The notes beneath the pieces are model-generated. The model made no database searches. It saw only the letters and a list, made by a program, of their open reading frames with translations, and had not been told where the DNA came from. From Microcaldota archaeon (GTDB lineage: Archaea; Micrarchaeota; Micrarchaeia; Micrarchaeales; CABMGC01): a stretch of DNA of 22,428 bases. Of the stretch, positions 6,955 to 14,318 are shown one piece after another. Each line of letters begins with the position of its first letter. Positions within the stretch are counted from its first letter, which is position 1. The stretch covers positions 1 through 22,428 of the forward strand of contig DAIDLJ010000012.1 of assembly GCA_027449585.1 (NCBI GenBank), read 5' to 3'. Both the position numbers and the translations under genes were made by a program.

Positions 6955-6965
6955 ATAATTAAATA
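6955..6965. promoter_or_regulatory. Shared, near-palindromic TATA element for RIO1 and the XPF nuclease
   Basis: ATAATTAAATA can be read as a TATA box on both strands. It is centred about 26-28 bases before the ATG at 6988 on the plus strand and about 29 bases before the RIO1 ATG at 6929 on the minus strand. No other A/T-rich element at the right distance is seen for either gene. Confidence 0.5.
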
Positions 6966-6987
6966 TGTGAAGAGTATTCTACCAATC

Positions 6988-7635
6988 ATGCAGCAGCTAA
7001 AGATAATAGTTGACAATCGGGAGCGCAATGCAGACATAATAGATGCGCTCTCTAAGTCCGGCGCGGAGCTTTGCTTTGCGCAGCTGCCGGTAGGCGATTA
7101 TATTATCTCGAAGAGGATGTGCATTGAGAGGAAGACCGTCTTGGATTTTGAGAATTCGATAATAGACAACAGGCTCTTTGAGCAGCTGGAAAGATTAAGC
7201 TCTGGATTCGAAAAGCCTCTGCTGATAATAGAGGGGAGCGAAGCGCAGCACAGGCTCGCAAAGAATGTGATCCTTGGGACTATACTGAGCATCTATCTGG
7301 ACCACAACGTCCAGGTGATACGATCCTCTGGTGCAGAAGAAACTGCGACAATGCTCTCAAAATTCGCAGACCGGGAGCAGAGTATTGAAGATAACAGACC
7401 CAGGATAATGGGTAGGAAGAAGGCTCATACCACCTACCAGTGGCAGACGCTGATACTTGGCTCGCTGCCTGGAGTCGGCCCGAATCTTGCACATCGGCTT
7501 ATAGAACATTTCGGGACATTGAGAGGTGTGGCAGACGCTGATGAAAAGCAGCTCATGAAGGTGGACAAGGTGGGAAAGAAGAAAGCGGCGGCAATCTACA
7601 GGATAATAAATAAGGAGTTCAATCCGGATGAGTGA
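6988..7635 (+). CDS. xpf: XPF/Mus81-type structure-specific endonuclease (ERCC4 nuclease plus HhH)
   Basis: A 215-residue protein. The ERCC4 nuclease domain (1-135) has the active-site set DNRER (9-13), GD at 36-37, ERK at 47-49 and D53, i.e. the GDX(n)ERKX3D signature. A tandem helix-hairpin-helix domain follows (LPGVGPNLAHRLI at 160-172, VDKVGKKKAAAIY at 192-204) for binding branched DNA. It lacks the helicase part of euryarchaeal Hef and so matches the short crenarchaeal-like XPF, which works as a dimer in repair of 3'-flap and fork structures. Start choice: a GTG at 6967 is in frame, but the TATA element ends next to it, whereas ATG 6988 is correctly spaced for a leaderless start. It overlaps or abuts the DUF47 gene, so the two are co-transcribed. 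Confidence 0.88.
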   Translation: MQQLKIIVDNRERNADIIDALSKSGAELCFAQLPVGDYIISKRMCIERKTVLDFENSIIDNRLFEQLERLSSGFEKPLLIIEGSEAQHRLAKNVILGTILSIYLDHNVQVIRSSGAEETATMLSKFADREQSIEDNRPRIMGRKKAHTTYQWQTLILGSLPGVGPNLAHRLIEHFGTLRGVADADEKQLMKVDKVGKKKAAAIYRIINKEFNPDE

Positions 7636-7637
7636 CA

Positions 7638-8270
7638 ATGGGAATATTAGACAGGATACTTGATGGAAGCACGGAGAAGCACATAATGGACATGGGAAAG
7701 GAGGTCATAGATCAGGCCGTGGCTGCAAACAAGATACTAGTCAAGATAATAGATGGCTCACAGGACCTTGATGAGCTTCGGGAGATAGAGCGGGTTGCGG
7801 ACAAGAAGGTTTTCGAGATAACCTACTCCATAACTGCAGGCGCAATAGCGCCAAACCTCATAGATGACATGATAAGATTCGTGGACATGGAAGATGACAT
7901 AGTGGACACGATATACAATCTTGCCAGGGCGATAGTCAGGTACAGGCGCGGTAGGGAAAACAACCCTTACATAAAGAAGAACCTGCTGGAGCTCTCCAGT
8001 CTCATAAACTCGGCGCTCGTGCTTCTTTATGAGATGCACAAATCAGAGAGCATCATAACTGCAAGGACGCTTAGGCACAAGATATATGAACTAGAAAGCA
8101 AGGGCGATGAGATAAAGGACGCGATGCTTGACCATGCATTCGAGGTGGATGTCGACTTCAAGCTCTTCTACCATATGCAAAACGTAGCATACCTGGCCGA
8201 TGACGTGCTTGACGGATGCCAGGATGCCTCGGACATGATCGTAAGCATCCTTAGGTCGATAATAACATAG
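7638..8270 (+). CDS. DUF47/PhoU-like protein, PiT transporter partner
   Basis: A 210-residue, almost fully helical, acidic protein of the DUF47 (PhoU-divergent) family. These form two similar three-helix bundles and are usually encoded next to PiT permeases, as here. Acidic helix segments such as FVDMEDDIVD (about 78-87) and ELESKGDEIKD (about 150-160) are the metal-binding ExxxD-type motifs of the PhoU fold. The likely role is control of phosphate uptake by the neighbouring permease; this is inferred from family context. A GTG at 7632 overlapping the nuclease stop (GTGA) is an alternative start. The permease starts seven bases downstream. Confidence 0.85.
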   Translation: MGILDRILDGSTEKHIMDMGKEVIDQAVAANKILVKIIDGSQDLDELREIERVADKKVFEITYSITAGAIAPNLIDDMIRFVDMEDDIVDTIYNLARAIVRYRRGRENNPYIKKNLLELSSLINSALVLLYEMHKSESIITARTLRHKIYELESKGDEIKDAMLDHAFEVDVDFKLFYHMQNVAYLADDVLDGCQDASDMIVSILRSIIT

Positions 8271-8277
8271 TGATGCC

Positions 8278-9210
8278 TTGATAGGTGCGCTGATATATCC
8301 ACTCCTGTTCTTACTAGTCGCATTGATATGCGGCAATAATTTATCTGCATGCAGCGGCGCAATAATATCTGGAGGCGTGGTGGACAGGAAGACGGGCATA
8401 ACCATTGCAGTTGCAGGATACATAGCCGGATTTCTTTTGGAAGGCAACCTGCTGCGCACAGGATTGATAGCGCTAATGCCAGTTCAGTCGGAGGTTCTTG
8501 TTGTGATAGCGCTCGTTGTTGCACTGATCGTATTCATAGCCGCTCACCTGGTAAGGATTCCGCAGTCATTCTCCATAACCTTTGCTATGGCTATAATAGG
8601 GATAAGCCTTGCATACGGCGATGTGTCCGACCTGCACTTCGTATCATATATGATCGGATTCTGGGTGGTCTCGACCGTTGTTGTGATATTCGGAGTTCTT
8701 GCATCGATGAGAATACTGAGGGATTCGCTGATAAAGGCGAACATATGGCAATCCATACGAAATATAAAATTGCTTCTGGTGGTGGCATCCTTCCTGACCG
8801 CATTCGTGCTTGGGGCAAACACCATAGGCTTCCTCTTTGTCGCCGTGGAAGGAATAACTAATTCGCTATACTCGGAGATGATAGTCTTGATCGCAATGGT
8901 TTTAGGCGGATTCCTGCTTAGCAGCGGAGAACTAAGAACGATAGGATCAGACATAATACCGGTAAGATATCTAAATGCCCTTGTAACTCAGAGCGCATCC
9001 GTTATAATAGTTGAGATGGCGACCGTCTTTAGCATACCCGTATCTAACACGCAGGTATTCACTGCCAGCCTTTACGGAGCGGGGCTTGGATATAAAACCA
9101 GACTCATAAGGAAGAGGCCGATGTTCGACATAATAATCGCGTGGGTGCTTACGGCCCTAGTGAGCCTTGCACTTGGATTCGCAGCTACGGCCTTTATTTA
9201 TCATCTCTGA
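8278..9210 (+). CDS. PiT-family inorganic phosphate permease
   Basis: A 310-residue membrane protein with about eight to nine hydrophobic helices. It shows the PiT internal repeat: GNNLSACSG plus RIPQSFSIT in the first half, GANTIGFLF plus IPVSNTQVF in the second. PiT carriers take up phosphate using H+ or Na+. The Asp of the classical GAND motif is missing in both halves. The start is a TTG preceded by AGTGAT, a short match to the ribosome-binding consensus; no ATG or GTG is available in frame after the DUF47 stop. It is translationally linked to DUF47. The last 17 bases overlap the 3' end of the opposite-strand KEOPS-like gene. Confidence 0.85.
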   Translation: MIGALIYPLLFLLVALICGNNLSACSGAIISGGVVDRKTGITIAVAGYIAGFLLEGNLLRTGLIALMPVQSEVLVVIALVVALIVFIAAHLVRIPQSFSITFAMAIIGISLAYGDVSDLHFVSYMIGFWVVSTVVVIFGVLASMRILRDSLIKANIWQSIRNIKLLLVVASFLTAFVLGANTIGFLFVAVEGITNSLYSEMIVLIAMVLGGFLLSSGELRTIGSDIIPVRYLNALVTQSASVIIVEMATVFSIPVSNTQVFTASLYGAGLGYKTRLIRKRPMFDIIIAWVLTALVSLALGFAATAFIYHL

Positions 9211-9634
9211 TTGCCGTTATTGCAACCTGCCCGCTGGCTTCAGATATGCCAAGGTCGTACTTCTTCATAGCGACAAGATTGAATCTGGATTCTAGATAGT
9301 TGAGGTACCTGGTCCTGCTTGCAAACAGCACGAACTCATCGCCTCTTGCAACGGCAATCTCGACGGCCTTTCCTATGTTCATCGTGCCGGCAACGAACAG
9401 TATTATCTCCATTGAGAGGGAGCCTGAATGCATGCCCCCTTCCGATTGCCTTATTGCCGCACCAAGGTACGCGGGCAGCAACCTGTTCTCTATCCCTTTG
9501 ATTGGTTCTAGCGCGACAACGAACTCGCTGCCCACAGACATCCTTTTAGCCTGTTCGATGAGTTTTGCGTTTCCATGCCTTGAACGCACGAGAACAGCGC
9601 ATAAGTCATTGCTCAATCTTGGAAGGTCGTACAT
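9194..9634 (-). CDS. KEOPS complex subunit Cgi121-like protein
   Basis: A 146-residue protein. The best match is to the CGI-121 family by the segment MEIILFVAGTMNIGKAVE, the conserved ME(I/L)...G...I..A motif, followed by an alternating beta-alpha region (GDEFVLFAS, FNLVAMKKYDLGI). Cgi121 is an accessory subunit of KEOPS, which makes t6A37 in ANN-decoding tRNAs; archaeal Cgi121 binds the tRNA 3' end. The remainder of KEOPS (Kae1, Bud32, Pcc1) is not in this window. Length fits the family. A TATA box on the minus strand at 9653-9660 predicts a nearly leaderless transcript. The identification rests on a short motif, so it is moderate. Confidence 0.62.
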   Translation of the reverse strand: MYDLPRLSNDLCAVLVRSRHGNAKLIEQAKRMSVGSEFVVALEPIKGIENRLLPAYLGAAIRQSEGGMHSGSLSMEIILFVAGTMNIGKAVEIAVARGDEFVLFASRTRYLNYLESRFNLVAMKKYDLGISEASGQVAITAIRDDK

Positions 9635-9652
9635 AAGCCCTGCACCGGAGCA

Positions 9653-9660
9653 GTTTAATC
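9653..9660 (-). promoter_or_regulatory. TATA box of the Cgi121-like gene
   Basis: GATTAAAC on the minus strand is centred about 22 bases before the ATG at 9634. The 9635-9732 gap also carries the S8e promoter in the other direction. Confidence 0.4.
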
Positions 9661-9694
9661 TCTACCGTACCATTTAAAATCCTTATTGTTGCAA

Positions 9695-9702
9695 GTATAA
9701 GT
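9695..9702 (+). promoter_or_regulatory. TATA box of the S8e-OTC-UMP kinase operon
   Basis: GTATAAGT is centred about 25 bases before a GTG at 9724 and 34 before the ATG at 9733. It is the only clear promoter before four closely spaced genes. Confidence 0.5.
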
Positions 9703-9732
9703 AGTTGATTATAGCAACGCTTAGTGATAGAA

Positions 9733-10125
9733 ATGAGCCAATTCGGATCGCAATTCCATGGAAAGTCTGGCAGAAGGCTTAAGGGCAACGGAAAGATAAG
9801 GCTAAAGAACAGGGACAAGAAGAGACACGAGATGGGAGGATACTTCACTTCCACAAAGCTCGCCGATGCAAATGCAGTGAAGAGGGTTAGGGCGCGCGGA
9901 GGGAATAACAGGGACAAGCTCCAGTATGCCGGATTTGCAAACCTGCTTGTAGGGAAGGCCTATAAGAAGGTCAAGATAAAGACAATAATGGAATCGAAGG
10001 ACAACAGGAACTTCGCAAGGCTCAACATAATAACTAAGGGAACGATAATAGATACTGAAGATGGAAAGGCGATGGTGACCAACAGGCCAGGAAGGGAGGG
10101 CTTCATCAACGCAGTAAAGATATAA
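9733..10125 (+). CDS. rps8e: Ribosomal protein S8e
   Basis: A 130-residue archaeal S8e. Recognisable features are the basic N-terminal block GKSGRRLKGNGK, RDKKRHEMGG, VKRVRARGGNN, the RNFARLNIITKGTIIDTEDGK core, and the C-terminal TNRPGREGFINAV close to other archaeal S8e proteins. It is a small-subunit protein bound to 16S rRNA. An in-frame GTG at 9724 would add three residues and could be a leaderless start; I prefer ATG 9733 because its length is closer to the family. It leads a probable operon with the unknown 10135 gene, ornithine carbamoyltransferase and UMP kinase. Confidence 0.93.
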   Translation: MSQFGSQFHGKSGRRLKGNGKIRLKNRDKKRHEMGGYFTSTKLADANAVKRVRARGGNNRDKLQYAGFANLLVGKAYKKVKIKTIMESKDNRNFARLNIITKGTIIDTEDGKAMVTNRPGREGFINAVKI

Positions 10126-10134
10126 GGTGTTACA

Positions 10135-10509
10135 ATACCTGCAAGAGCCTACGCATGCGACCAGAAGGACATAGAGACGCTCAAGAAGCTCATGAGCTAC
10201 GATCCATTCCTTGACAAGTCTAAGACCCCGGAGCAGCTTGCCGAGATGAAGAAGGACGAGAATGCCATGATTATATTTGCAAGACAGGACTATTGGATAA
10301 AAGACGGCATAACATTAGGGCTCGATCGTGAAAAATACTATCTTGTCTTAAGCGCAATTGACGCATTTCTGGACAAGGCAGAACCAAAGCTCAAGGAAGG
10401 TATACCAAGCATAGCAAGAGCGGATCCCGAGACAGAGATGAAGATAATTGAGGAGATGGACAGGGAGAGAAACCAGAGCGAGAGCGGACTTGGAATGATA
10501 TTTGGGTAG
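10135..10509 (+). CDS. Conserved-looking protein of unknown function, probable ATA start
   Basis: I do not recognise the family. It is a soluble, charged, helix-rich protein of 124 residues if started at the ATA at 10135, or 105 if started at the ATG at 10192. Motif-like patches are KLMSYDPFLD, ARQDYWIKDG, SAIDAFLDKAEPKLKEG, and a C-terminal SGLGMIFG. It has no membrane segment and no cysteine cluster apart from a single Cys in the extended part. The upstream start is favoured because AAGGTG (10124-10129) lies five bases before the ATA, the same spacing as in the UMP kinase gene. The ATG at 10192 has no ribosome binding site, and the frame between them reads as ordinary protein. S8e ends nine bases before the ATA, and the carbamoyltransferase follows five bases after the stop. 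Confidence 0.6.
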   Translation: MPARAYACDQKDIETLKKLMSYDPFLDKSKTPEQLAEMKKDENAMIIFARQDYWIKDGITLGLDREKYYLVLSAIDAFLDKAEPKLKEGIPSIARADPETEMKIIEEMDRERNQSESGLGMIFG

Positions 10510-10514
10510 ATCGC

Positions 10515-11417
10515 TTGAACTTCCTGAGCTCCAATGATCTAACACCGGCTCAGATGAAGAAAATATTCGACATTACTGATTCTCTTAAAAAATCCAAAAA
10601 GAAGCCTCTGGAAAGGCTCTCGCCGATCCTGGCGCTTCTTTTTGAGAAATCATCAACCAGGACGAGGATATCCTTCGAGTCTGCGATGCTGCAGCTAGGC
10701 GGCCATTCGATATACATAGATTCAAAGACCTCGCAGCTATCGCGCGGGGAGAGCCTTGCAGATACGTCCAGGGTGCTCTCATCATACGTTAACATAATAG
10801 CGGCAAGGATGTATAGGCATTCTGACATAGAGGAGCTTGCCAAGTATTCGTCAGTTCCTGTTGTCAATGCCCTTACCGACCTTGAACATCCGTGCCAGGC
10901 TCTTAGCGACGTATATACAATAAAAGAGGAGTTTGGTAGGGTCAAAGGACTTAGAATAGCATTCGTTGGAGACATAGCCGCAAACACGGCAAATTCGCTG
11001 ATGATAACCGCCGCCAAGATGGGAGCAGAGGTATCTCTGGTTGGACCTCGCGGATATGCTGCAAACTTCGAATACCTGCTACAGGCCAGCAAATTTGAGA
11101 CGATAGAGACTACTGATGACATGCAGGACGGGCTGAAGGGATGCGATGTGGTATACACCGATACGTTCATAAGCATGGGGCAGGAAGCCGAAGCGGATAA
11201 GAGGAGGAAGCTCTTTTCCAAGTATCAGCTAAACGAGGAGGTTATGAAATTTGCAAGGAAGGGCGCTAAGGTGATGCACTGCCTTCCAGCGCATCGGGGG
11301 GAGGAGATAACCTCGGATCTTCTGGACGGAAAGGGAAGCATCGTGTGGCAGCAGGCAGCGAACAAGATGCTGGTCGAAAAAGCGATAATATTATATTTAT
11401 TGAATGCGGCAAGGTAA
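10515..11417 (+). CDS. argF: Ornithine carbamoyltransferase
   Basis: A 300-residue carbamoyltransferase that makes citrulline from ornithine and carbamoyl phosphate, or the reverse in catabolism. The carbamoyl-phosphate motif is STRTR at 47-51, followed by HPCQ at 125-128. The ornithine-site motif is DTFISMG at 216-222 (usually D.W.SMG), and the catalytic cysteine motif is HCLPAHRGEE from 255. The SMG and HCLP motifs separate it from aspartate carbamoyltransferase. The start is a TTG; no better in-frame start exists close to the previous stop. No other arginine-pathway or arginine-deiminase gene is in the window. Its role may be anabolic or part of citrulline/arginine catabolism. Confidence 0.92.
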   Translation: MNFLSSNDLTPAQMKKIFDITDSLKKSKKKPLERLSPILALLFEKSSTRTRISFESAMLQLGGHSIYIDSKTSQLSRGESLADTSRVLSSYVNIIAARMYRHSDIEELAKYSSVPVVNALTDLEHPCQALSDVYTIKEEFGRVKGLRIAFVGDIAANTANSLMITAAKMGAEVSLVGPRGYAANFEYLLQASKFETIETTDDMQDGLKGCDVVYTDTFISMGQEAEADKRRKLFSKYQLNEEVMKFARKGAKVMHCLPAHRGEEITSDLLDGKGSIVWQQAANKMLVEKAIILYLLNAAR

Positions 11418-11427
11418 TGGTGTACTG

Positions 11428-12111
11428 ATGAATACAATATGCATGTCTCTAGGAGGAAGCATGGTCTCCAGGAAGAACGGCGTGAATGTTTCCTACATAA
11501 GGAGGCTTGCGAAGGTCCTCAGGAAATATTCAAGCAAGTACAGATTCATAATAACCGTAGGGGGAGGATACGCCTCAAGGCTCTACATAAGCTCTTCCAG
11601 GCAGATTATAAAGAATGAGGCAGTGCTTGATGAGATAGCAATAGCCATAACGAGGATAAATGCGCTAATAGTAAAGGACCTCTTCTCGGACATGGACGTC
11701 TATCCGAACGTGGTTATGGATCTTCAGGAGCTCAAGGTCGCCAACAAGACAAATGATATAGTCTTCATGGGAGGGCTGCTTCCTGGAATATCGACGGATG
11801 CTGTTGCAACGCTCACGTGCGAAGTCGCAGGGAGCAAGACGCTGATAAACGTAAGCGAGGACGCCTACATATACGACAGGCCTCCGACGGACAAGAGCGC
11901 GAAGAAGCTTGAGATTGTGAGCCATGAGAGGATGATAGAGGTGGCGGCGATAAGGGATACGCGAGTAGCCGGATCTAATTTTGTCTTCGACCTTGTAGCG
12001 GCAAAGCTTGCAAAAAGAGGCAACATTGAGGTGAGATTTGTCAACGACGACCTTGACCAACTCGAACTCGCAATCGCCGGGAAGAAGCATAAGGGAACTA
12101 CGGTTAAATGA
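11428..12111 (+). CDS. pyrH: Uridylate (UMP) kinase, amino-acid-kinase family
   Basis: A 227-residue archaeal-type UMP kinase that phosphorylates UMP to UDP. Motifs: MSLGGSMV phosphate loop near the N-terminus, FIITVGGGYASRLY, and FMGGLLPGISTDAVA, the characteristic UMP-binding PGxSTDAVA segment. VNVSEDAYIYDRPP is the usual (N/D)V.G.Y..DP nucleotide region in diverged form. The start at 11428 has GGTG (11419-11422) five bases upstream. The longer in-frame ATG at 11404 lies inside the carbamoyltransferase gene and is less likely. It is the last gene of the S8e operon; the next gene has its own TATA box. Confidence 0.9.
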   Translation: MNTICMSLGGSMVSRKNGVNVSYIRRLAKVLRKYSSKYRFIITVGGGYASRLYISSSRQIIKNEAVLDEIAIAITRINALIVKDLFSDMDVYPNVVMDLQELKVANKTNDIVFMGGLLPGISTDAVATLTCEVAGSKTLINVSEDAYIYDRPPTDKSAKKLEIVSHERMIEVAAIRDTRVAGSNFVFDLVAAKLAKRGNIEVRFVNDDLDQLELAIAGKKHKGTTVK

Positions 12112-12126
12112 AGATACCGCAGCCCT

Positions 12127-12134
12127 TATTAAAT
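12127..12134 (+). promoter_or_regulatory. TATA box of the complex II operon
   Basis: TTATTAAA is centred about 25 bases before the ATG at 12155, predicting a leaderless message for the four-gene complex II-lyase unit. Confidence 0.6.
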
Positions 12135-12154
12135 TTTAAGCCTAGAACTTATTG

Positions 12155-13891
12155 ATGGAACTGCTCGATTTCGATGTAGTGGTACTGGGAAGCGGGATTG
12201 CGGGTCTTGGAGCTGCCATACACGCAAGTAGAAGTTCAAAGGAGTCGCTTAGCGTTGCATTGGTCTCAAAACTGCACGTAATGAGAAGTCATTCTGTTGC
12301 AGCGGAAGGTGGGATATCCGGGGTATTATATCCTGAGTCGAACAAGGACAGCAAGGACCTGCACGCCTACGACACCATAAAGGGGTCTGATTATCTTGCG
12401 GACCAGGATGCAGTTGAAGTGCTTGTGGAGAAGGCGCCTGAAGAGATAAAGTTCCTTGACCACATAGGAGTGCCCTGGAACAGGCTCGGCAACGGGCACA
12501 TATCGCAGAGGCCTTTTGGAGGCATGAGCATACCAAGGACCGCGTTTGCCGCTGACAAGACCGGATTCTTCATGATGAGATCGCTCTACGATGAGCTGCT
12601 GAGCCTGAAGAATGTCGAGATATTCAACGAGCATTTTGCGACTTCGCTGATAAGGGATGGGAACGAAGTGCACGGCTTTGTCGCATTTGATATGGCGACC
12701 AGGAATGTAAAGGCCTTCAGGTCAAAATCACTAATAATAGCAACTGGAGGAGCCTCGAGGGTCTTTAGCTTCACCACAAATTCGTACTCAAACACTGGAG
12801 ATGGTACTGCAATGGCTTTCAGGGCAGGCATACCTCTCAAGGACATGGAGTTCGTGCAATTTCACCCCACAGCGCTAATACCTAGCGGGATACTGATAAC
12901 CGAAGCGGCAAGAGGAGAAGGAGGATACCTGCGCAATGCCAATGGGGACCGGTTCATGGAAAGATATGCAAAGAGCAAGATGGAGATTGCGCCTAGGGAT
13001 ATAGTATCAAGATCAATAATGACCGAGATAAAGGAGGGCAGAGGTATGAGGGACAAGGAGTCCGGTCTGGATTATGTCTACCTTGACCTACGGCACCTGG
13101 ACAGCAAGAAGATAGACGAAAAGCTGCCGATGATAAAGGAGATAACGATAAAGATGTTAAACATAGACCCAAGCAAACTTCCGATACCGATAAGGCCCGC
13201 CGCGCACTTTACAATGGGAGGCATACATACTGACATAAAGGGACACGTGATGAGGAGCAGCAGGGAGATTATGAACGGTGTCTGGGCCGCCGGAGAGTGC
13301 GCATGCGTTAGCGTCCATGGTGCAAACAGGCTTGGGAGCAATTCGCTTAGCCAGTGCTCAGTCTGGGGCAGGATAACAGGAATGGAGGCCGCCCAGAACG
13401 CAAAGAGGGTAAGACGCACATCTGCGAAGTTCGAGAGGATGGCCGAGCAGGAAGAGATGAGGATAATAGAACTGGCCGAAGGAAAGGGCAGCCAGAGCCC
13501 ATATGAGATAAGGGATGCGCTTTACAACGTGATGGACGAGCATCTCTATGTATACAGGAACATGAAGGGCATGAAGCTTGCACAGAAGAGGATATCGTCG
13601 CTTAGGAAGAGGATGAAGGATGTCTACGTGAAGGACAAGGGAAACGTGTATAACACAAATCTCAGGGAGACCTTTGAGATTGCAAATCTGCTCGACCTTG
13701 CATGGATTATAACCGAGGGCGCTATTAGGAGGCACGAGAGCAGGGGGGCGCATGTTGTGGCAGAGTATCCCAAGAGAGACGACAAGAACTGGCTAAAGCA
13801 CACGATAGCTATGAAGTCAATCGGAGGAGTGCGTTTCGAGTATGTACCGGTGAAGATGGAGGGCTGGCAGCCCGAAGAGAGGAAATACTAG
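12155..13891 (+). CDS. sdhA: Succinate dehydrogenase/fumarate reductase flavoprotein subunit
   Basis: A 578-residue FAD subunit of complex II. The N-terminal dinucleotide fold is GSGIAGLGAA (12-21). The histidine for covalent FAD is H46 in RSHSVAAEGG. The QRPFGG loop, EFVQFHPTA, ARGEGGYLRN with the substrate arginine, PAAHFTMGGI and HGANRLGSNSL are all present, so it should be catalytically complete. It oxidises succinate or reduces fumarate at the cytoplasmic face. The residue five after the FAD histidine is Glu51, as in E. coli FrdA, rather than the Gln of SdhA. The TTG at 12152 is an alternative start, but ATG 12155 fits the TATA spacing. The membrane subunit starts seven bases after its stop. 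Confidence 0.95.
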   Translation: MELLDFDVVVLGSGIAGLGAAIHASRSSKESLSVALVSKLHVMRSHSVAAEGGISGVLYPESNKDSKDLHAYDTIKGSDYLADQDAVEVLVEKAPEEIKFLDHIGVPWNRLGNGHISQRPFGGMSIPRTAFAADKTGFFMMRSLYDELLSLKNVEIFNEHFATSLIRDGNEVHGFVAFDMATRNVKAFRSKSLIIATGGASRVFSFTTNSYSNTGDGTAMAFRAGIPLKDMEFVQFHPTALIPSGILITEAARGEGGYLRNANGDRFMERYAKSKMEIAPRDIVSRSIMTEIKEGRGMRDKESGLDYVYLDLRHLDSKKIDEKLPMIKEITIKMLNIDPSKLPIPIRPAAHFTMGGIHTDIKGHVMRSSREIMNGVWAAGECACVSVHGANRLGSNSLSQCSVWGRITGMEAAQNAKRVRRTSAKFERMAEQEEMRIIELAEGKGSQSPYEIRDALYNVMDEHLYVYRNMKGMKLAQKRISSLRKRMKDVYVKDKGNVYNTNLRETFEIANLLDLAWIITEGAIRRHESRGAHVVAEYPKRDDKNWLKHTIAMKSIGGVRFEYVPVKMEGWQPEERKY

Positions 13892-13898
13892 TGGTTTG

Positions 13899-14318
13899 AT
13901 GCAGGAGAAGGAGATTTATGACGTGCGCGGCGGGCAGTCGAAGTTATTTAGGCTGCTGCGCTTTGACACTGAAGGGCTTGTGCACCTTGTCTTCTACAGG
14001 ATAGCCATAGTTATTGCGGCACTCATGGTCATAAGCATGGCAATAGGTGTGAAGTACGTGCAGACGCCTTTCATAAACGCCACCAGAGTACTTATGCTGC
14101 TTTTGTGGATAATGTTCACGCCGCAGCTCTTTGAAACAATAAAGGCAATGTCGCTTATTGCAAGCAGAGGCGTGGTGTTTGGAAAGCTCAATCCATCATT
14201 CATGTCCCAAGTAAAAAGGAATACGAGCATGGATGGCCTTCTCTACGCACTGCCATATGTGGTTCTTGCAGTATGGGCGGTGGGATTAATCGGGTTAGTG
14301 AAATTGTGGTTTGTATGA
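13899..14318 (+). CDS. sdhC: Complex II membrane-anchor subunit (SdhC-like)
   Basis: A 139-residue membrane protein with three hydrophobic helices at about 30-52, 58-78 and 117-137. Identification rests mainly on position between the flavoprotein and iron-sulfur genes. H29 and Y33-R34 at the start of helix 1 resemble the conserved H..R region of SdhC proteins and could serve haem or quinone binding; no second well-placed histidine is seen. The start is the ATG at 13899 (a TTG at 13896 is adjacent). Its stop overlaps the next start codon in an ATGA arrangement, so translation is coupled. Together with the two helices of the next gene it would give five membrane spans. Confidence 0.75.
   Translation: MQEKEIYDVRGGQSKLFRLLRFDTEGLVHLVFYRIAIVIAALMVISMAIGVKYVQTPFINATRVLMLLLWIMFTPQLFETIKAMSLIASRGVVFGKLNPSFMSQVKRNTSMDGLLYALPYVVLAVWAVGLIGLVKLWFV

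Noticed and set aside
10135..10509. SRP19, suggested by the position after S8e
   Set aside because: The protein has none of the SRP19 landmarks (basic GRR-type motif, beta-alpha RRM-like pattern with conserved prolines), so it is left unnamed.
10550..11221. A 223-codon minus-strand open frame
   Set aside because: It is antisense to ornithine carbamoyltransferase, which has all family motifs; the reverse frame has none.
14273..14314. GTG at 14273 as the start of SdhB
   Set aside because: It would overlap SdhC by 46 bases and add a non-conserved leader; ATG 14315 with the ATGA overlap is the more usual arrangement.
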